In this document: positions 17,860 to 27,738 of the stretch, in pieces
Layout: each line of letters starts with the position of its first letter
Numbering within the stretch: position 1 is the first letter of the stretch
Assembly (NCBI GenBank): GCA_020628855.1
Contig: JAHDEL010000011.1
Coordinates: 1 to 64,000, forward strand
Length of the DNA: 64,000 bases
Source of the DNA: Saprospiraceae bacterium
Lineage (GTDB): Bacteria; Bacteroidota; Bacteroidia; Chitinophagales; Saprospiraceae
Direction of reading: 5' to 3'
Position numbers and translations under genes: made by a program
Notes under the pieces: generated by a model
What the model was told of the DNA's origin: nothing
Seen by the model: only the letters and a program-made list of their open reading frames with translations
Database searches by the model: none

Positions 17860-18492
17860 ATGGGCAAAAAAAAGAAATATTATGTTGTTTGGGTCGGTGT
17901 AACACCAGGAATCTACGAAACTTGGGACGAATGCCTTCAACAAACGAAAGGTTACCCTAATGCACAATACAAATCCTACACGAGTCTTGAAGCAGCTCAG
18001 GAAGCATATCTTGACAGTCCTGACATCAACTCACCCCAAAAGAAAAAAGCACCAATTGACAAGAGTCTATGGGAAAGCCAAGGTGTAATCCTTGATAGTT
18101 TCTGTGTAGATGCAGCTTGTAGTGGCAATCCTGGAGAGATGGAATATCGAGGTGTATGGACAAAGGATAGTTCTGAACTATTCAAAATGGGACCATATAC
18201 CCATGGCACCAATAATATTGGAGAATTCCTTGGCTTGGTACATGCTATTGCCCTGTTCAATAAAATCGGGAAAAACAATATGGTGATCTATAGTGATTCT
18301 CGAACTGCAATGGCTTGGCTTCGCAACAAGAAAGTCAAAACGAATCTGAAGAAAGATGCTGAGACGAGATTAATCTGGGAGCTCATTAGCAGAGCAGAAA
18401 GTTGGGTGAAGCAACATAGCTGGAATCATACAATCCTCAAATGGGACACAAAAAACTGGGGCGAAATACCTGCCGACTTTGGAAGGAAGTAA
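17860..18492 (+). CDS. rnhA: Ribonuclease HI with N-terminal hybrid-binding domain
   Basis: A 210-residue protein. Residues about 5-50 form the RNase H1 N-terminal (caulimovirus viroplasmin-like) hybrid-binding domain (KKYYVVWVGVTPGIYETWDE). The catalytic domain (about 80-210) has acidic residues in DAACSGNPG, NNIGEFLGLVHA and YSDSRTAMAWL, with a final Asp near PADFGRK. It removes RNA from RNA:DNA hybrids. It is divergent from the tatD-like gene with a very short shared region, and its stop abuts the convergent OmpA-type gene without a gap. Confidence 0.93.
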   Translation: MGKKKKYYVVWVGVTPGIYETWDECLQQTKGYPNAQYKSYTSLEAAQEAYLDSPDINSPQKKKAPIDKSLWESQGVILDSFCVDAACSGNPGEMEYRGVWTKDSSELFKMGPYTHGTNNIGEFLGLVHAIALFNKIGKNNMVIYSDSRTAMAWLRNKKVKTNLKKDAETRLIWELISRAESWVKQHSWNHTILKWDTKNWGEIPADFGRK

Positions 18493-20172
18493 CTAATAAT
18501 CCAAAATTTTAACTTCGGTACGGCGATTATATTGATGCTCATCATCATTGCACTCTACACCATCTACACATTGATTCCTAATCCTACTTTCTCCAAACCC
18601 TATTGCAACAATTCTTGAAGCATTTATACCTTTCTGAATGATATATTGTTTTGCTGCATCAGCCCTTTTGTCTGACAAGAGTTGGTTGTACAGTGACTCA
18701 CCTCTCGCATCTGTGTGAGCAGAGAGCTGCACTTTCACTTTTGGGTTTTGGATCATAGCTATGACTAATTCATCAAGCTCTTTGGCAGATCCTGGTAAGA
18801 TCTCATGACTATTATATGCGTAGTAGATGTTCTCAAAAACAATGACACTCCCTTTTTTTACCTCTTGTTGTTTTATTATAACAGGTTTCGGCTTTGGTTT
18901 TGGTGGTAAAGGAGGTGGCTCTTGCTCTAGCATGATTGTGATCAAACTATCTGACTGCAATAAAAATGCTCCAATATAGTCTTCATAACCGGCATTGTAA
19001 GATTCAAGATTAAATGCTATAGGAAATTCGCTTGCTATGCTAATTAGTCCATCATTGCCAGTATATGCCAAGGTATCTTTCCCTGACTCTACAAATTTCA
19101 AATGGCCATTTGCTTCATAGCCTTGAACCAATGATCTGAACAGCGTCTCTTTGTCTTCCAAAATACTAAAGATGACTTCAGCATTTGCCAATGGATTCTT
19201 TGTTTTACTATCCAAAAACCTGAATGTAGTAAATGTCTTAATGGCGTCCTTCTTCCTGATCAAATCTTCAACAGCCTCAAGCACATAAATGTCATCTTTA
19301 CCAATCCCTCCTGGTCTATTCGAACTAAAATAGGCCCTAGTTTTGCCCGCTTGAAAATAGCCAAAATCATCATAGCTTGTATTAATAGGCTCTGGTAACC
19401 TTAATGTGGTTTCATTCTGGAGATCAAATAGAAAGATATCTAAGTCATTAGACTTGCTTTCTTGCTCTGATGCAAAATAGAGATGTCCATCATGCAATGA
19501 GCTAAACCATTCATTAGCCTTTGTATTTACTTGAGGACCAAGATTTACAGGTTTTGTCCATTTTCCTGCTTCCTTGAAAGCAATGTATAAATCCATCTTA
19601 CCTTCCCCTCCTTTCTGATTACTACTAAAGATAAGTGTATCACCTGTAGCCGATAAGGTAGGATGAGCGTAACTAAATTGTTTGTCACAATGTTCCCATC
19701 TCACCGGTTCTGACCACTTCCCAAATTGGAGCTGAGAACTGTAAATTTGTAAGGGTAATACTTTCTCAGAATTATAGATAGGTATGTTCTTATCTATATA
19801 GTCCCGAGTAAAGAACATGGTATTTCCATCCTCAGTAAAAGTACACGGTCCTTCGTGGTATGCAGAATTAATTATTGGAGGAAAAAAAGCGTCTCTTTCA
19901 AATGTCCCTTCTGAGTTTTCATCTGCAAACTTGAGATCAAAAAACTTTTCATTGATTTGTTCATCTACCTGTAATCCTTGACGGTGATTCGTGACAAACA
20001 CCAAAAGATCCTTCCACTTGATGGGTGAGAAATCCAGATCTTCTGAATTAATACTTTCAAGATTTTTGACTGTAGCACCGCTCATAGATAACGAGTCAAA
20101 AAACAGCATTTGTTGGCTACTGATTGGCCCAACTAAATAACAGATTGATATGATCATGCACAACACTCGCAT
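18493..20172 (-). CDS. OmpA-family protein with PD40-like propeller
   Basis: A 559-residue envelope protein. A signal peptide is followed by a PD40/WD40-like propeller (about residues 40-300, with repeats such as HPTLSATGDTLIFSSN and RAYFSSNRPGGIGKDDIYV), a carboxypeptidase-regulatory-like segment (about 315-410), a Pro-rich linker (PPPLPPKPKPKP) and an OmpA peptidoglycan-binding domain (about 445-559, with LSAHTDARG and YNRRTEVKIL). It is the third gene of the adhesin-PorP-OmpA operon; its ATG shares one base with the porP stop (TGATG). It probably anchors the T9SS-exported adhesin complex to the cell wall. Confidence 0.92.
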   Translation of the reverse strand: MRVLCMIISICYLVGPISSQQMLFFDSLSMSGATVKNLESINSEDLDFSPIKWKDLLVFVTNHRQGLQVDEQINEKFFDLKFADENSEGTFERDAFFPPIINSAYHEGPCTFTEDGNTMFFTRDYIDKNIPIYNSEKVLPLQIYSSQLQFGKWSEPVRWEHCDKQFSYAHPTLSATGDTLIFSSNQKGGEGKMDLYIAFKEAGKWTKPVNLGPQVNTKANEWFSSLHDGHLYFASEQESKSNDLDIFLFDLQNETTLRLPEPINTSYDDFGYFQAGKTRAYFSSNRPGGIGKDDIYVLEAVEDLIRKKDAIKTFTTFRFLDSKTKNPLANAEVIFSILEDKETLFRSLVQGYEANGHLKFVESGKDTLAYTGNDGLISIASEFPIAFNLESYNAGYEDYIGAFLLQSDSLITIMLEQEPPPLPPKPKPKPVIIKQQEVKKGSVIVFENIYYAYNSHEILPGSAKELDELVIAMIQNPKVKVQLSAHTDARGESLYNQLLSDKRADAAKQYIIQKGINASRIVAIGFGESRIRNQCVDGVECNDDEHQYNRRTEVKILDY

Positions 20173-21119
20173 CAGAAATACCTTGGATTAATTATCGTTG
20201 CATCAGGTTCATTTTCTCCAAGACTATACTTCACCAGGACTTCCAAAGATCCACTTTCGTAGAGTCTTAATGGGCTCAAAGTAATATCATAGCTAAATCC
20301 AAAAAACAAATGTTGAACGGGCGAAAGACCAAATAGGAAGGCAAAAGAATCTCCAATCGATGTTCTCGCCCCACCGGATCGAAAGTTTAATCCAACATGA
20401 TATTCTTTCTTATAAATGAGACCAGCTTGGATATCAAGATCATAAGGGCTGTTTTGAGCAAATTTCATCAGGAATTGTGGAACAACTTCGAAGTCAGCAT
20501 TCAGATCTAAACGAGCCCCTCCCATGACATACAAATGCCTGACTTCATTACTTGAACCAGCAAGATCATCAAGGTATTTACTATTCAGCATTCTTGGAAT
20601 AGAAACTCCCGCAAATAACCTTCTTGATTTAAAGTATAAACCAGTGCCAACATTAAATGTATACGTAACAGGATTAAGTTGATCTATTGCAGGATCACCT
20701 TCGACACCTTCAAAACCAACTAACCTCTCATCATTGAAGTTTAGCGCATATCTCCTGCCTGCTAACTCTAATCCAGCACTCAAGGTGCCTTCTTCAAGTT
20801 GCATTGCATAGGAGTATGCTCCGCGCAAGTTCATAACTTCATAAATCCCTTGGGTCTGTCGTGAAGTGATGAAACCGAGGCCAAAGTTTTGCTTTGAAAA
20901 AGGTATAGCAGCACTGAGAAGTTGGGTGTTGGGTGCTCCTTCTATACCATTCCATTGATCTCTGACTAATAAAGTAAAATCTGCATACTTCAATTGAGCA
21001 GAATATGCTGGATTGTAGACCATCTTATTGTAAGCAAATTGAGTATACAATGCATCTTGCTGACCTGATATTGATATCAAGTGAAAAGTAATCAAGAGTA
21101 TGGTAAAGTATATTCTCAT
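20172..21119 (-). CDS. PorP/SprF-family type IX membrane protein
   Basis: A 315-residue outer-membrane barrel protein. The signal peptide ends near SISGQ, then comes the family hallmark QDALYTQFAYNKMVYNPAYSAQ and DFTLLVRDQWNGIEGAPNTQ. Family members (SprF for SprB) help particular T9SS cargo reach the surface. It lies between the giant adhesin and the OmpA gene with ATGA and TGATG overlaps, so it almost certainly serves that adhesin. Confidence 0.93.
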   Translation of the reverse strand: MRIYFTILLITFHLISISGQQDALYTQFAYNKMVYNPAYSAQLKYADFTLLVRDQWNGIEGAPNTQLLSAAIPFSKQNFGLGFITSRQTQGIYEVMNLRGAYSYAMQLEEGTLSAGLELAGRRYALNFNDERLVGFEGVEGDPAIDQLNPVTYTFNVGTGLYFKSRRLFAGVSIPRMLNSKYLDDLAGSSNEVRHLYVMGGARLDLNADFEVVPQFLMKFAQNSPYDLDIQAGLIYKKEYHVGLNFRSGGARTSIGDSFAFLFGLSPVQHLFFGFSYDITLSPLRLYESGSLEVLVKYSLGENEPDATIINPRYF

Positions 21120-24100
21120 CGTTCTACAGTAATAAATCCTGTGTTAGCTTCTTCTCCATTATTCAAATTCAAAATATAGTAATAGGTACCCGATGGCAAT
21201 GGCTCCCCATTGTAGAGAGCCATCCAATCATTAGCATAAGGTGCAGCACTGTACACTTCATCCCCCCATCTATTAAAAATGATTAATTCGTGTTCAGGAT
21301 AGTTATTATCAGACAGGCACGGTATTCTGAATGTATCATTATAACCATCATTATTAGGAGTTACTAGATTTGAAACAAAACAGTCTTCAGCATTTCCTAT
21401 TGTTATTGTAATCACTGCTTCATCGCAATTCTGAGGACAATGGTCGCTACAAACTGCATAGGTTAATACATCTTGTCCTATATAATCTAATCCACTACTT
21501 AAGGTAATAATTGTACTCTCTAATTGGCTCTCTACAAATTGTCCTTCATCTATTGTCATCGTAAATTCCGAAGAAGGAATATTATCATTTTCTTGAGGCT
21601 CTATAGTCAAGACCGCACCGACGTCCATAGTATACAAATCTGCCTGCAACTGGACTTCCTCTTCCACAAACACAGATAATGTATCACTCCCTAGTAGTCC
21701 ACAAACTGCATCATAAGAGTCGATAATAATTATACTGCCCGACTCTACTGAGGATAATTGTAATGACTGTGTGATACTATCTACAGTAACAACTGAATTA
21801 CTTGCATTTGTTTGTATAGAAATGGAATCCGTATTAGTATCGAATATTAATTCGGCATTCTGCCCTAGATCATCACAAAAGAGGATCGAATCGTCTACAA
21901 ATAACACGCCCTCACCTTCTGGTTCAACAATACCGATAGTGTAAATATTTGAAAGTTCGGATTCACATCCTTGGATATAACCTCTGAGGCCTAGAAAAAT
22001 TGGCTGTGCTAATTGACTGAGATCTAAATCAACACAAGGTGTAGTCATTAATTCCAACCTTTCATTTGTAGATGCATTTTCAACGATCAAACTATCGAAA
22101 AGAAATACTTGGTTCTCCTCTATGCACCATTCGAAGCTGGTTAGCGCAGTTGAGCAAACTAATGTATCTGTACTCTGGAGTTGCGGAGGCACAGGAGAAG
22201 ATATTACAAAGAGTGTCTTACTGGCTAGCTCACCATTGGAGCATGTTGCTCTTGAAGCCACAACTGTGTATGCACCAAGATCAGAAGTATTCACATCCTG
22301 GATAATCCATGTTACCCCTTCGAACTCATCTCCACTTGGTCCTGTCCAGGAATAGGTAACTCCTACCTCAGGTTGCAAGACTTCTAGGACTACCGTTTCT
22401 CCAGAACAGACGAAACTTGGTATTGACAATTGTGGGGTTTGCGGTGCTTCTGTTATCTCAATAAACACTGGCAATGATGCAATACTTGAACAACCATTCT
22501 GCTCCACTAATACTGTATATACCCCTGTATTATTTTCGCCAACATTTGCACTAAAAAACAAATTGTTGCTTGTCTGAAAAATGCCATTTGGAGTTTGCCA
22601 TGTATACGAAGTCGAGCCATCACTTGGAATATTACTCTCTAATTGCAAGATCTCTCCTTCACAAGTATTCATGATAGTATTGATAACCGGTTGGAAAGGA
22701 GTGTCATTGATGTTAACCTCAGTGGTAGTCGGATCTGAAATACAACTACCAATGCCAACTTGCAATGTATATACTCCATTGTCGGACAATTGCGCATTCA
22801 ATATTTCAGGATTTTCTACACTAGATTCAAAATCATTAGGTCCTGACCAGATATAATCATAATCACCCGGAGGAAAGACAGTCGGTGTAAATACAATGGA
22901 CTGACCTTCACCCTCGCAACTTGGAGCGGTATTGCTTAATGCCGTTATTACTGGAGGAATATTAATCTCGACAAGCGTGCTCTCTTGAATACTACATCCG
23001 GCATTAGTGATTATTGATAGCACGTATTCACCAGCTTCTGCAATTACCTTTGGTCTTTGTCCTTGATACATCACTCCTCCAGGACTGGTCCATGTGTAAG
23101 TTGCATCTGGAATAAAAGTCGCATTTAGCTGCAGCGAATCACCAGTACAAACAGGGCCATCATTACTGACACCAACTTGTAAGCTACTTTCGACTGTAAC
23201 CATAAATGGCAATGAAATATCAGACTCACACAAGTCTTGCTCTACAAAGCATGTCCATTGGCCAGAAAGATTGGAAGAGGCATTAGGAATTGTTAATGAA
23301 TTTGTGACCGTATTAGAAAAGAACACCCCATCTAACAACCATGTATAACTATCGACATTTCCAGTATTCTGAGCATTAATGCTAAAATTGGCACCTTCAC
23401 AAAGTAGATTATCTCCGGTGATAATTGGAGCATCTGGTCTAGTGAAAACAATGACTTGTACTGTAACTGTATCAGAAAGACATCCTTGGTCATCTACTTG
23501 CAATGTATAAGTGCCTTGATTGTCAGTTGATGCATTCTCTATAATTTGAGGTTGTGGGCCAGAGCCAATATACCCAGCTGGACCTGTCCAGACATAATCA
23601 AAAGTGGCATTTCCATTCTCAGCTACAAATTGAATATCTTCTCCCTCACATACTGATATGAACGTAGTATTGATAATGGCTTCAGGCTGTTCCGAAATAA
23701 AAACTGTAATCTCATTTGATGGATTACTCACACAATCTTCTGATGAGGCAACGACATAATAATGATGTTCTCCATCCAACGGAGTAAGAGTAATGGATGG
23801 AGTCTGAGTGATACCAAGTATTATGCCTTGAGGAGGCACGCCTTCATACCAGGTATATTGGACAGCAGTACCGAAGTTGGTTGCATCTAACGTCACCTCT
23901 TCGCTTGCACAATAGCCTGTGGATTCTGTACTGATTTGAGGATCTTGAAATTGATTAACCACCACATCAAATTCCGCTGAACTGGTACAATTATTAAATC
24001 CAGAAATGATTAATTGATACGTTCCAGAATTAACTTGTCCAGGGGAGCTAATGACTGGATTCATCAAATCCGAAGAAAAATTATTGGGCCCAGACCATGC

Positions 24101-27100
24101 AAAAGATAAGAGCTGTATATCATTACCAGGAGGGACATTTGCAAAGAACTGCAAGTCATCGCCCTGACATAATCCAAGGCTAAAAGTTGGATTGATTGCT
24201 TGTGTTATGACGCTTACATTAGAAAAACAACTTGAAGAATTACCAAATTGATCAGTCACTATGGATTGAATTGAAATAGTAGATCCAGTTGCATCACACC
24301 CAATCTCAGATGGGCTAGCATTAAATGAGTAGGCTCCACAATTATCAATAGCATTAGACAGAAGCAATGTTTCTGATAAGTCAAATAAAGAAGCTCCATC
24401 AAGCTGTAATACCACAACTGTGTCTTTACATTCAACAGAAGGTGAAATGGTATCAATAACAGAGACTTGATACTCGCAAGATGCCATATTGCCAGTTTCA
24501 TCTGATACCTCATAGGTTATTGTATAATCACCAACATCTAAAGTATGACTTGGTGGATCAATGACATCAGTAATCATACCACTAATTAGGGTGTCTCCAG
24601 TGATAATATAAGTTGGCTGAATATCGCTATAGGTAAGTAAAAGCTTCAATGAGGATTGGTTATCAAACCCTTCATTTACATTACCACATGCTGGCAAGTT
24701 ATTAGCTTCGAATAAAAACACTACTGCATCATCTTCTAGCCAAGCTGCAAAGAAATCCTCTTCCAGTGGGACAATGAATGAACCTGATGGACCGCAAGAC
24801 TCCAAGTCTTCAGATGTAATAGTCAAGAGGTCTTCACCATTTTCTCCAAGAATTCCTATTTCTGAATCTGTTACGTTTCCAGAAAATTCGACTCTTAATT
24901 GAGGATTCTCTATTACTCTTTCGCTAGCATTAGGAATAACAAATTGGAATTGCTTGTTGCCACTGATAAATGATTCACTAGATTGATCAAATTCAAACTC
25001 TAGAAAACCTGGTCCGCTAGCTGGATTACTCACTGTAATCTTACTTGCCGAAATACAATTATCTGAATAGACAAAATTGTTGTTGAGCGTAAACTCATGA
25101 CTGCATGCAATGTCTGCATACAATATGGTATCTCCAGGGCAAATAATTTGTGGCGGTTCATTATCTATAATGGAGAGGACGGTTTGACATGTTGCTGTAT
25201 TACCGCCGCAATCTTTTGCTTCAAAAAGAATGTCATATTCCCCTTCTTCTAATGTAAGGAATAACGAATCTTGGTGAGAAACGTCAGTTGGTCCTATGCC
25301 ATCAAGATAATATTGTAATTCTAAACTGGTACTTTCTGTCACAAACCATTGGAGAGTTAGGCCAATGCTTGCTCCAGGGCAGACAGGATTTATTCCATTA
25401 GAGCTCACCCCTAAAGGAATGTTGGGAATAAGTTGGACAACTATACTATCATTACTCAACCAACCAATGACATCATCATATGGCAAAATTGCGACTAGAT
25501 AACTTGTGTCACCACACTCATTATGAATAGTCTTGGTAAAATCAACAAAATCTGATTCTATAACTATCGAAAAATATTCTTCAATTCCATCTATATCAAG
25601 ATTATTCATTGCAATAGATAAGTGCAGATCCTGTTGTGCTAATCTCGATTGATCAATACTAACAAAAGCATAATCCAATGTATCAACTATCTCTTCTTCA
25701 AGTCCTGAATCTGAAATAACATCCTTGACTACTACTTCGGAAGTGGGTCTGTTGCTGAGCAGGCAATTATCCATTACTGTTGGCAAGGCTAGTTTTGCAT
25801 CAGCTATACAGTCACTCCCCTCTAATAATACTTCAATGCTATCTTGGCAGTTAATAAGTGTGGGAGGAACAGTATCCGACAAGGTGATTCTTGCAAAATC
25901 CTGAACCACATTACCACATGCATCTTGAAAAACGAAGGCAACATCTTCTGAGTAAACAACACCAAGTGCTTGTTCTAGGCATATTTCATTATCTTCTATT
26001 ATCGGTGGTGTTCCTGGATATGTATTCGGATCTGTAATCAAGAAAGACCCAATTTCAGCTACAAAGGCAACAACATCTGAACAATCATCGGAGAGAACAC
26101 TACCTCCAAGATCTGCCTCCCAGTTTGAAATCAATTGGTTATAATCTGTTCCGATATCACAATGCAGTGCTAAGTCTATTGGCCCAGATGTGATTACTGG
26201 AGGATCAAAATCTATGAAATTGATCATCTGCACTGCTTGACTCGAATTTCCACAAGGGTCAGTTGCAGTATAAAGTCTTGAAATTACAGGGTTGCAATTA
26301 TCTTCATCAATAGTCTCATCTTCAAAAGTGATCGTCACATGACTACCACAACCATCTGTCACGCTAATCAAATCATCAATTTGATCGGGATCTACACTAC
26401 AGCTCAAGCTAATCGAATTGTCCAGACTTATTTGAGGTCCAACAGTATCAATGACTTGCAGTGTTTGAGTATGGGTTAATACATTACCACATGCGTCTTC
26501 CACATCCCATACTCTTTCGAGTAAATATTGTGAATACTCACAACTCATACTATCAGTTACTTGAGTGGTGAATTCATCAGGCATGTAAGTAATGGTCAGA
26601 TCACAATAATCGAATACGATCATGGAATCAACCTCAGGAATGTCCTCACAGCTTACTGTACTATCAATAGGGGTCTCGGTGAAAAAAGGCGAAATAGTGT
26701 CAACGATGGACAGACGTGCTATTGCAGCCCTCTTATTTTCACAATCATCACTGGCGAAAAAGGACACATCAATGTACCAATCACACATGTCTCTATGTAT
26801 AGGGATTTCATGTTGATTGGAGAAAAGTGCAAAGCCATTATTGCCTTGATTATCTGCCCAAATGTACTCTCTCCAAGTAACCCCACCGCACGCATCTACT
26901 GCTTCAGCTCCACCAATAGTATCAATCCAGTTTTGAATGTTTTGAGAAATCAAAGCGTCACAACTCAAAGTAATATCTGTTGGAGGAACAGTAATTTCAG
27001 GTCTGTCGTCATCTATTACTGAGAAGGTTGCATAGGACGTATCTATGCTTGCATTTCCGCAGGTATCTACTGGGAAAAAGCCAAGTGTTAACTGTCCAAA

Positions 27101-27400
27101 ATTGATACAATTTCCCACTTGGACAGCATTAAATGTATCAATGAGTTGACTTGGATCAATGGTGCTTTGGATACTGGCAACACTATCATTATCCGAAGCT
27201 GTTAATCCAGCTGCATCCGAAAACCAAAAAATAAGAGAATCTTGAAAACTGGATTCGCAAGGTACCGTCCAATCCAATGCAGGACTCAGAATCACAGGTG
27301 GAATAGTATCTCCAATAGCAAGTTCTGCTCTCAAAACATTGCTTTTGAGGAAGAATATCAAACTCAGGAAGAAAAGATATAGTAATCTTCTATTCAACAC
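21116..27400 (-). CDS. Giant T9SS type B (gliding-motility CTD) adhesin
   Basis: A 2094-residue secreted protein. It has a signal peptide (about residues 1-25). From about 30 to 1120 are HYR/Ig-like modules, each with paired Cys and phrases such as DTISPFF, DACGN and DDCENK. From about 1120 to 1790 there is a run of Ig/PKD-like modules of about 85-90 residues marked by paired Cys, YTWTSPGG or YVWTGPAG and GTYTLQV. The C-terminal type B T9SS signal is at about 2000-2094 (VTPNNDGYNDTFRI, LIIFNRWGDEVY, SGTYYYIL). It is first in an operon with PorP/SprF and OmpA, overlapping porP as ATGA. Its target surface is unknown. Confidence 0.92.
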   Translation of the reverse strand: MLNRRLLYLFFLSLIFFLKSNVLRAELAIGDTIPPVILSPALDWTVPCESSFQDSLIFWFSDAAGLTASDNDSVASIQSTIDPSQLIDTFNAVQVGNCINFGQLTLGFFPVDTCGNASIDTSYATFSVIDDDRPEITVPPTDITLSCDALISQNIQNWIDTIGGAEAVDACGGVTWREYIWADNQGNNGFALFSNQHEIPIHRDMCDWYIDVSFFASDDCENKRAAIARLSIVDTISPFFTETPIDSTVSCEDIPEVDSMIVFDYCDLTITYMPDEFTTQVTDSMSCEYSQYLLERVWDVEDACGNVLTHTQTLQVIDTVGPQISLDNSISLSCSVDPDQIDDLISVTDGCGSHVTITFEDETIDEDNCNPVISRLYTATDPCGNSSQAVQMINFIDFDPPVITSGPIDLALHCDIGTDYNQLISNWEADLGGSVLSDDCSDVVAFVAEIGSFLITDPNTYPGTPPIIEDNEICLEQALGVVYSEDVAFVFQDACGNVVQDFARITLSDTVPPTLINCQDSIEVLLEGSDCIADAKLALPTVMDNCLLSNRPTSEVVVKDVISDSGLEEEIVDTLDYAFVSIDQSRLAQQDLHLSIAMNNLDIDGIEEYFSIVIESDFVDFTKTIHNECGDTSYLVAILPYDDVIGWLSNDSIVVQLIPNIPLGVSSNGINPVCPGASIGLTLQWFVTESTSLELQYYLDGIGPTDVSHQDSLFLTLEEGEYDILFEAKDCGGNTATCQTVLSIIDNEPPQIICPGDTILYADIACSHEFTLNNNFVYSDNCISASKITVSNPASGPGFLEFEFDQSSESFISGNKQFQFVIPNASERVIENPQLRVEFSGNVTDSEIGILGENGEDLLTITSEDLESCGPSGSFIVPLEEDFFAAWLEDDAVVFLFEANNLPACGNVNEGFDNQSSLKLLLTYSDIQPTYIITGDTLISGMITDVIDPPSHTLDVGDYTITYEVSDETGNMASCEYQVSVIDTISPSVECKDTVVVLQLDGASLFDLSETLLLSNAIDNCGAYSFNASPSEIGCDATGSTISIQSIVTDQFGNSSSCFSNVSVITQAINPTFSLGLCQGDDLQFFANVPPGNDIQLLSFAWSGPNNFSSDLMNPVISSPGQVNSGTYQLIISGFNNCTSSAEFDVVVNQFQDPQISTESTGYCASEEVTLDATNFGTAVQYTWYEGVPPQGIILGITQTPSITLTPLDGEHHYYVVASSEDCVSNPSNEITVFISEQPEAIINTTFISVCEGEDIQFVAENGNATFDYVWTGPAGYIGSGPQPQIIENASTDNQGTYTLQVDDQGCLSDTVTVQVIVFTRPDAPIITGDNLLCEGANFSINAQNTGNVDSYTWLLDGVFFSNTVTNSLTIPNASSNLSGQWTCFVEQDLCESDISLPFMVTVESSLQVGVSNDGPVCTGDSLQLNATFIPDATYTWTSPGGVMYQGQRPKVIAEAGEYVLSIITNAGCSIQESTLVEINIPPVITALSNTAPSCEGEGQSIVFTPTVFPPGDYDYIWSGPNDFESSVENPEILNAQLSDNGVYTLQVGIGSCISDPTTTEVNINDTPFQPVINTIMNTCEGEILQLESNIPSDGSTSYTWQTPNGIFQTSNNLFFSANVGENNTGVYTVLVEQNGCSSIASLPVFIEITEAPQTPQLSIPSFVCSGETVVLEVLQPEVGVTYSWTGPSGDEFEGVTWIIQDVNTSDLGAYTVVASRATCSNGELASKTLFVISSPVPPQLQSTDTLVCSTALTSFEWCIEENQVFLFDSLIVENASTNERLELMTTPCVDLDLSQLAQPIFLGLRGYIQGCESELSNIYTIGIVEPEGEGVLFVDDSILFCDDLGQNAELIFDTNTDSISIQTNASNSVVTVDSITQSLQLSSVESGSIIIIDSYDAVCGLLGSDTLSVFVEEEVQLQADLYTMDVGAVLTIEPQENDNIPSSEFTMTIDEGQFVESQLESTIITLSSGLDYIGQDVLTYAVCSDHCPQNCDEAVITITIGNAEDCFVSNLVTPNNDGYNDTFRIPCLSDNNYPEHELIIFNRWGDEVYSAAPYANDWMALYNGEPLPSGTYYYILNLNNGEEANTGFITVER

Positions 27401-27456
27401 TTAGTCATTAGGTCCAAGTAAATTTAGAGATATTGTTACCAACATCCTAATAATGT

Positions 27457-27483
27457 ATTACTGATCAATTGATATTCAGTAAT
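27457..27483. promoter_or_regulatory. Inverted repeat ahead of the giant adhesin
   Basis: ATTACTGA (27457-27464) and TCAGTAAT (27476-27483) form an 8-bp inverted repeat with 11 bases between. It lies between the end of the small gltX-linked gene and the adhesin start, about 57 bases upstream of the latter. No T-run follows, so an operator is more likely than a terminator. Confidence 0.35.
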
Positions 27484-27528
27484 TACCCTAGCTTAATAAG
27501 AGAACGCTCGAAATAGAACAAATGTGGA

Positions 27529-27702
27529 CTATTCTTCTTCAGAACTATCTTTTAACTTCTTGTCTACGACATTCTCATTTAAGAATGCATTGAGTTTGTC
27601 AATTTCAAAGTTGGATTGAATTTGACCAAATTTGTTAATCTTAATGTCAAAACCATCAAGATCTTCATGAATGTCTGGCTTTTTTTCTGGCTTTTTGCTC
27701 AC
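27529..27702 (-). CDS. Small conserved Bacteroidetes protein (57 aa)
   Basis: A 57-codon gene starting with GTG at 27702 and ending in TAG at 27529. The product is charged, with a Lys/Pro-rich head (MSKKPEKKPDIHEDL) and a core GFDIKINKFGQIQSNF followed by FEIDKLNAFLNENV. It resembles small Bacteroidetes proteins of unknown function that I recall with the pattern DIHEDLxGFDIKIN; this recollection was not searched. It follows gltX by 36 bases on the same strand, so it is likely co-transcribed. No catalytic motif or membrane segment is visible. Confidence 0.8.
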   Translation of the reverse strand: MSKKPEKKPDIHEDLDGFDIKINKFGQIQSNFEIDKLNAFLNENVVDKKLKDSSEEE

Positions 27703-27738
27703 AATACTTACATGTTATACAACTACAACAAAAGTGTC

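Noticed and set aside
26561-27022. Long plus-strand open frame opposite the giant adhesin
   Set aside because: It is antisense to a clearly coding frame with repeated Cys-rich modules. Its translation shows no family motif and its composition is that of a complementary strand.
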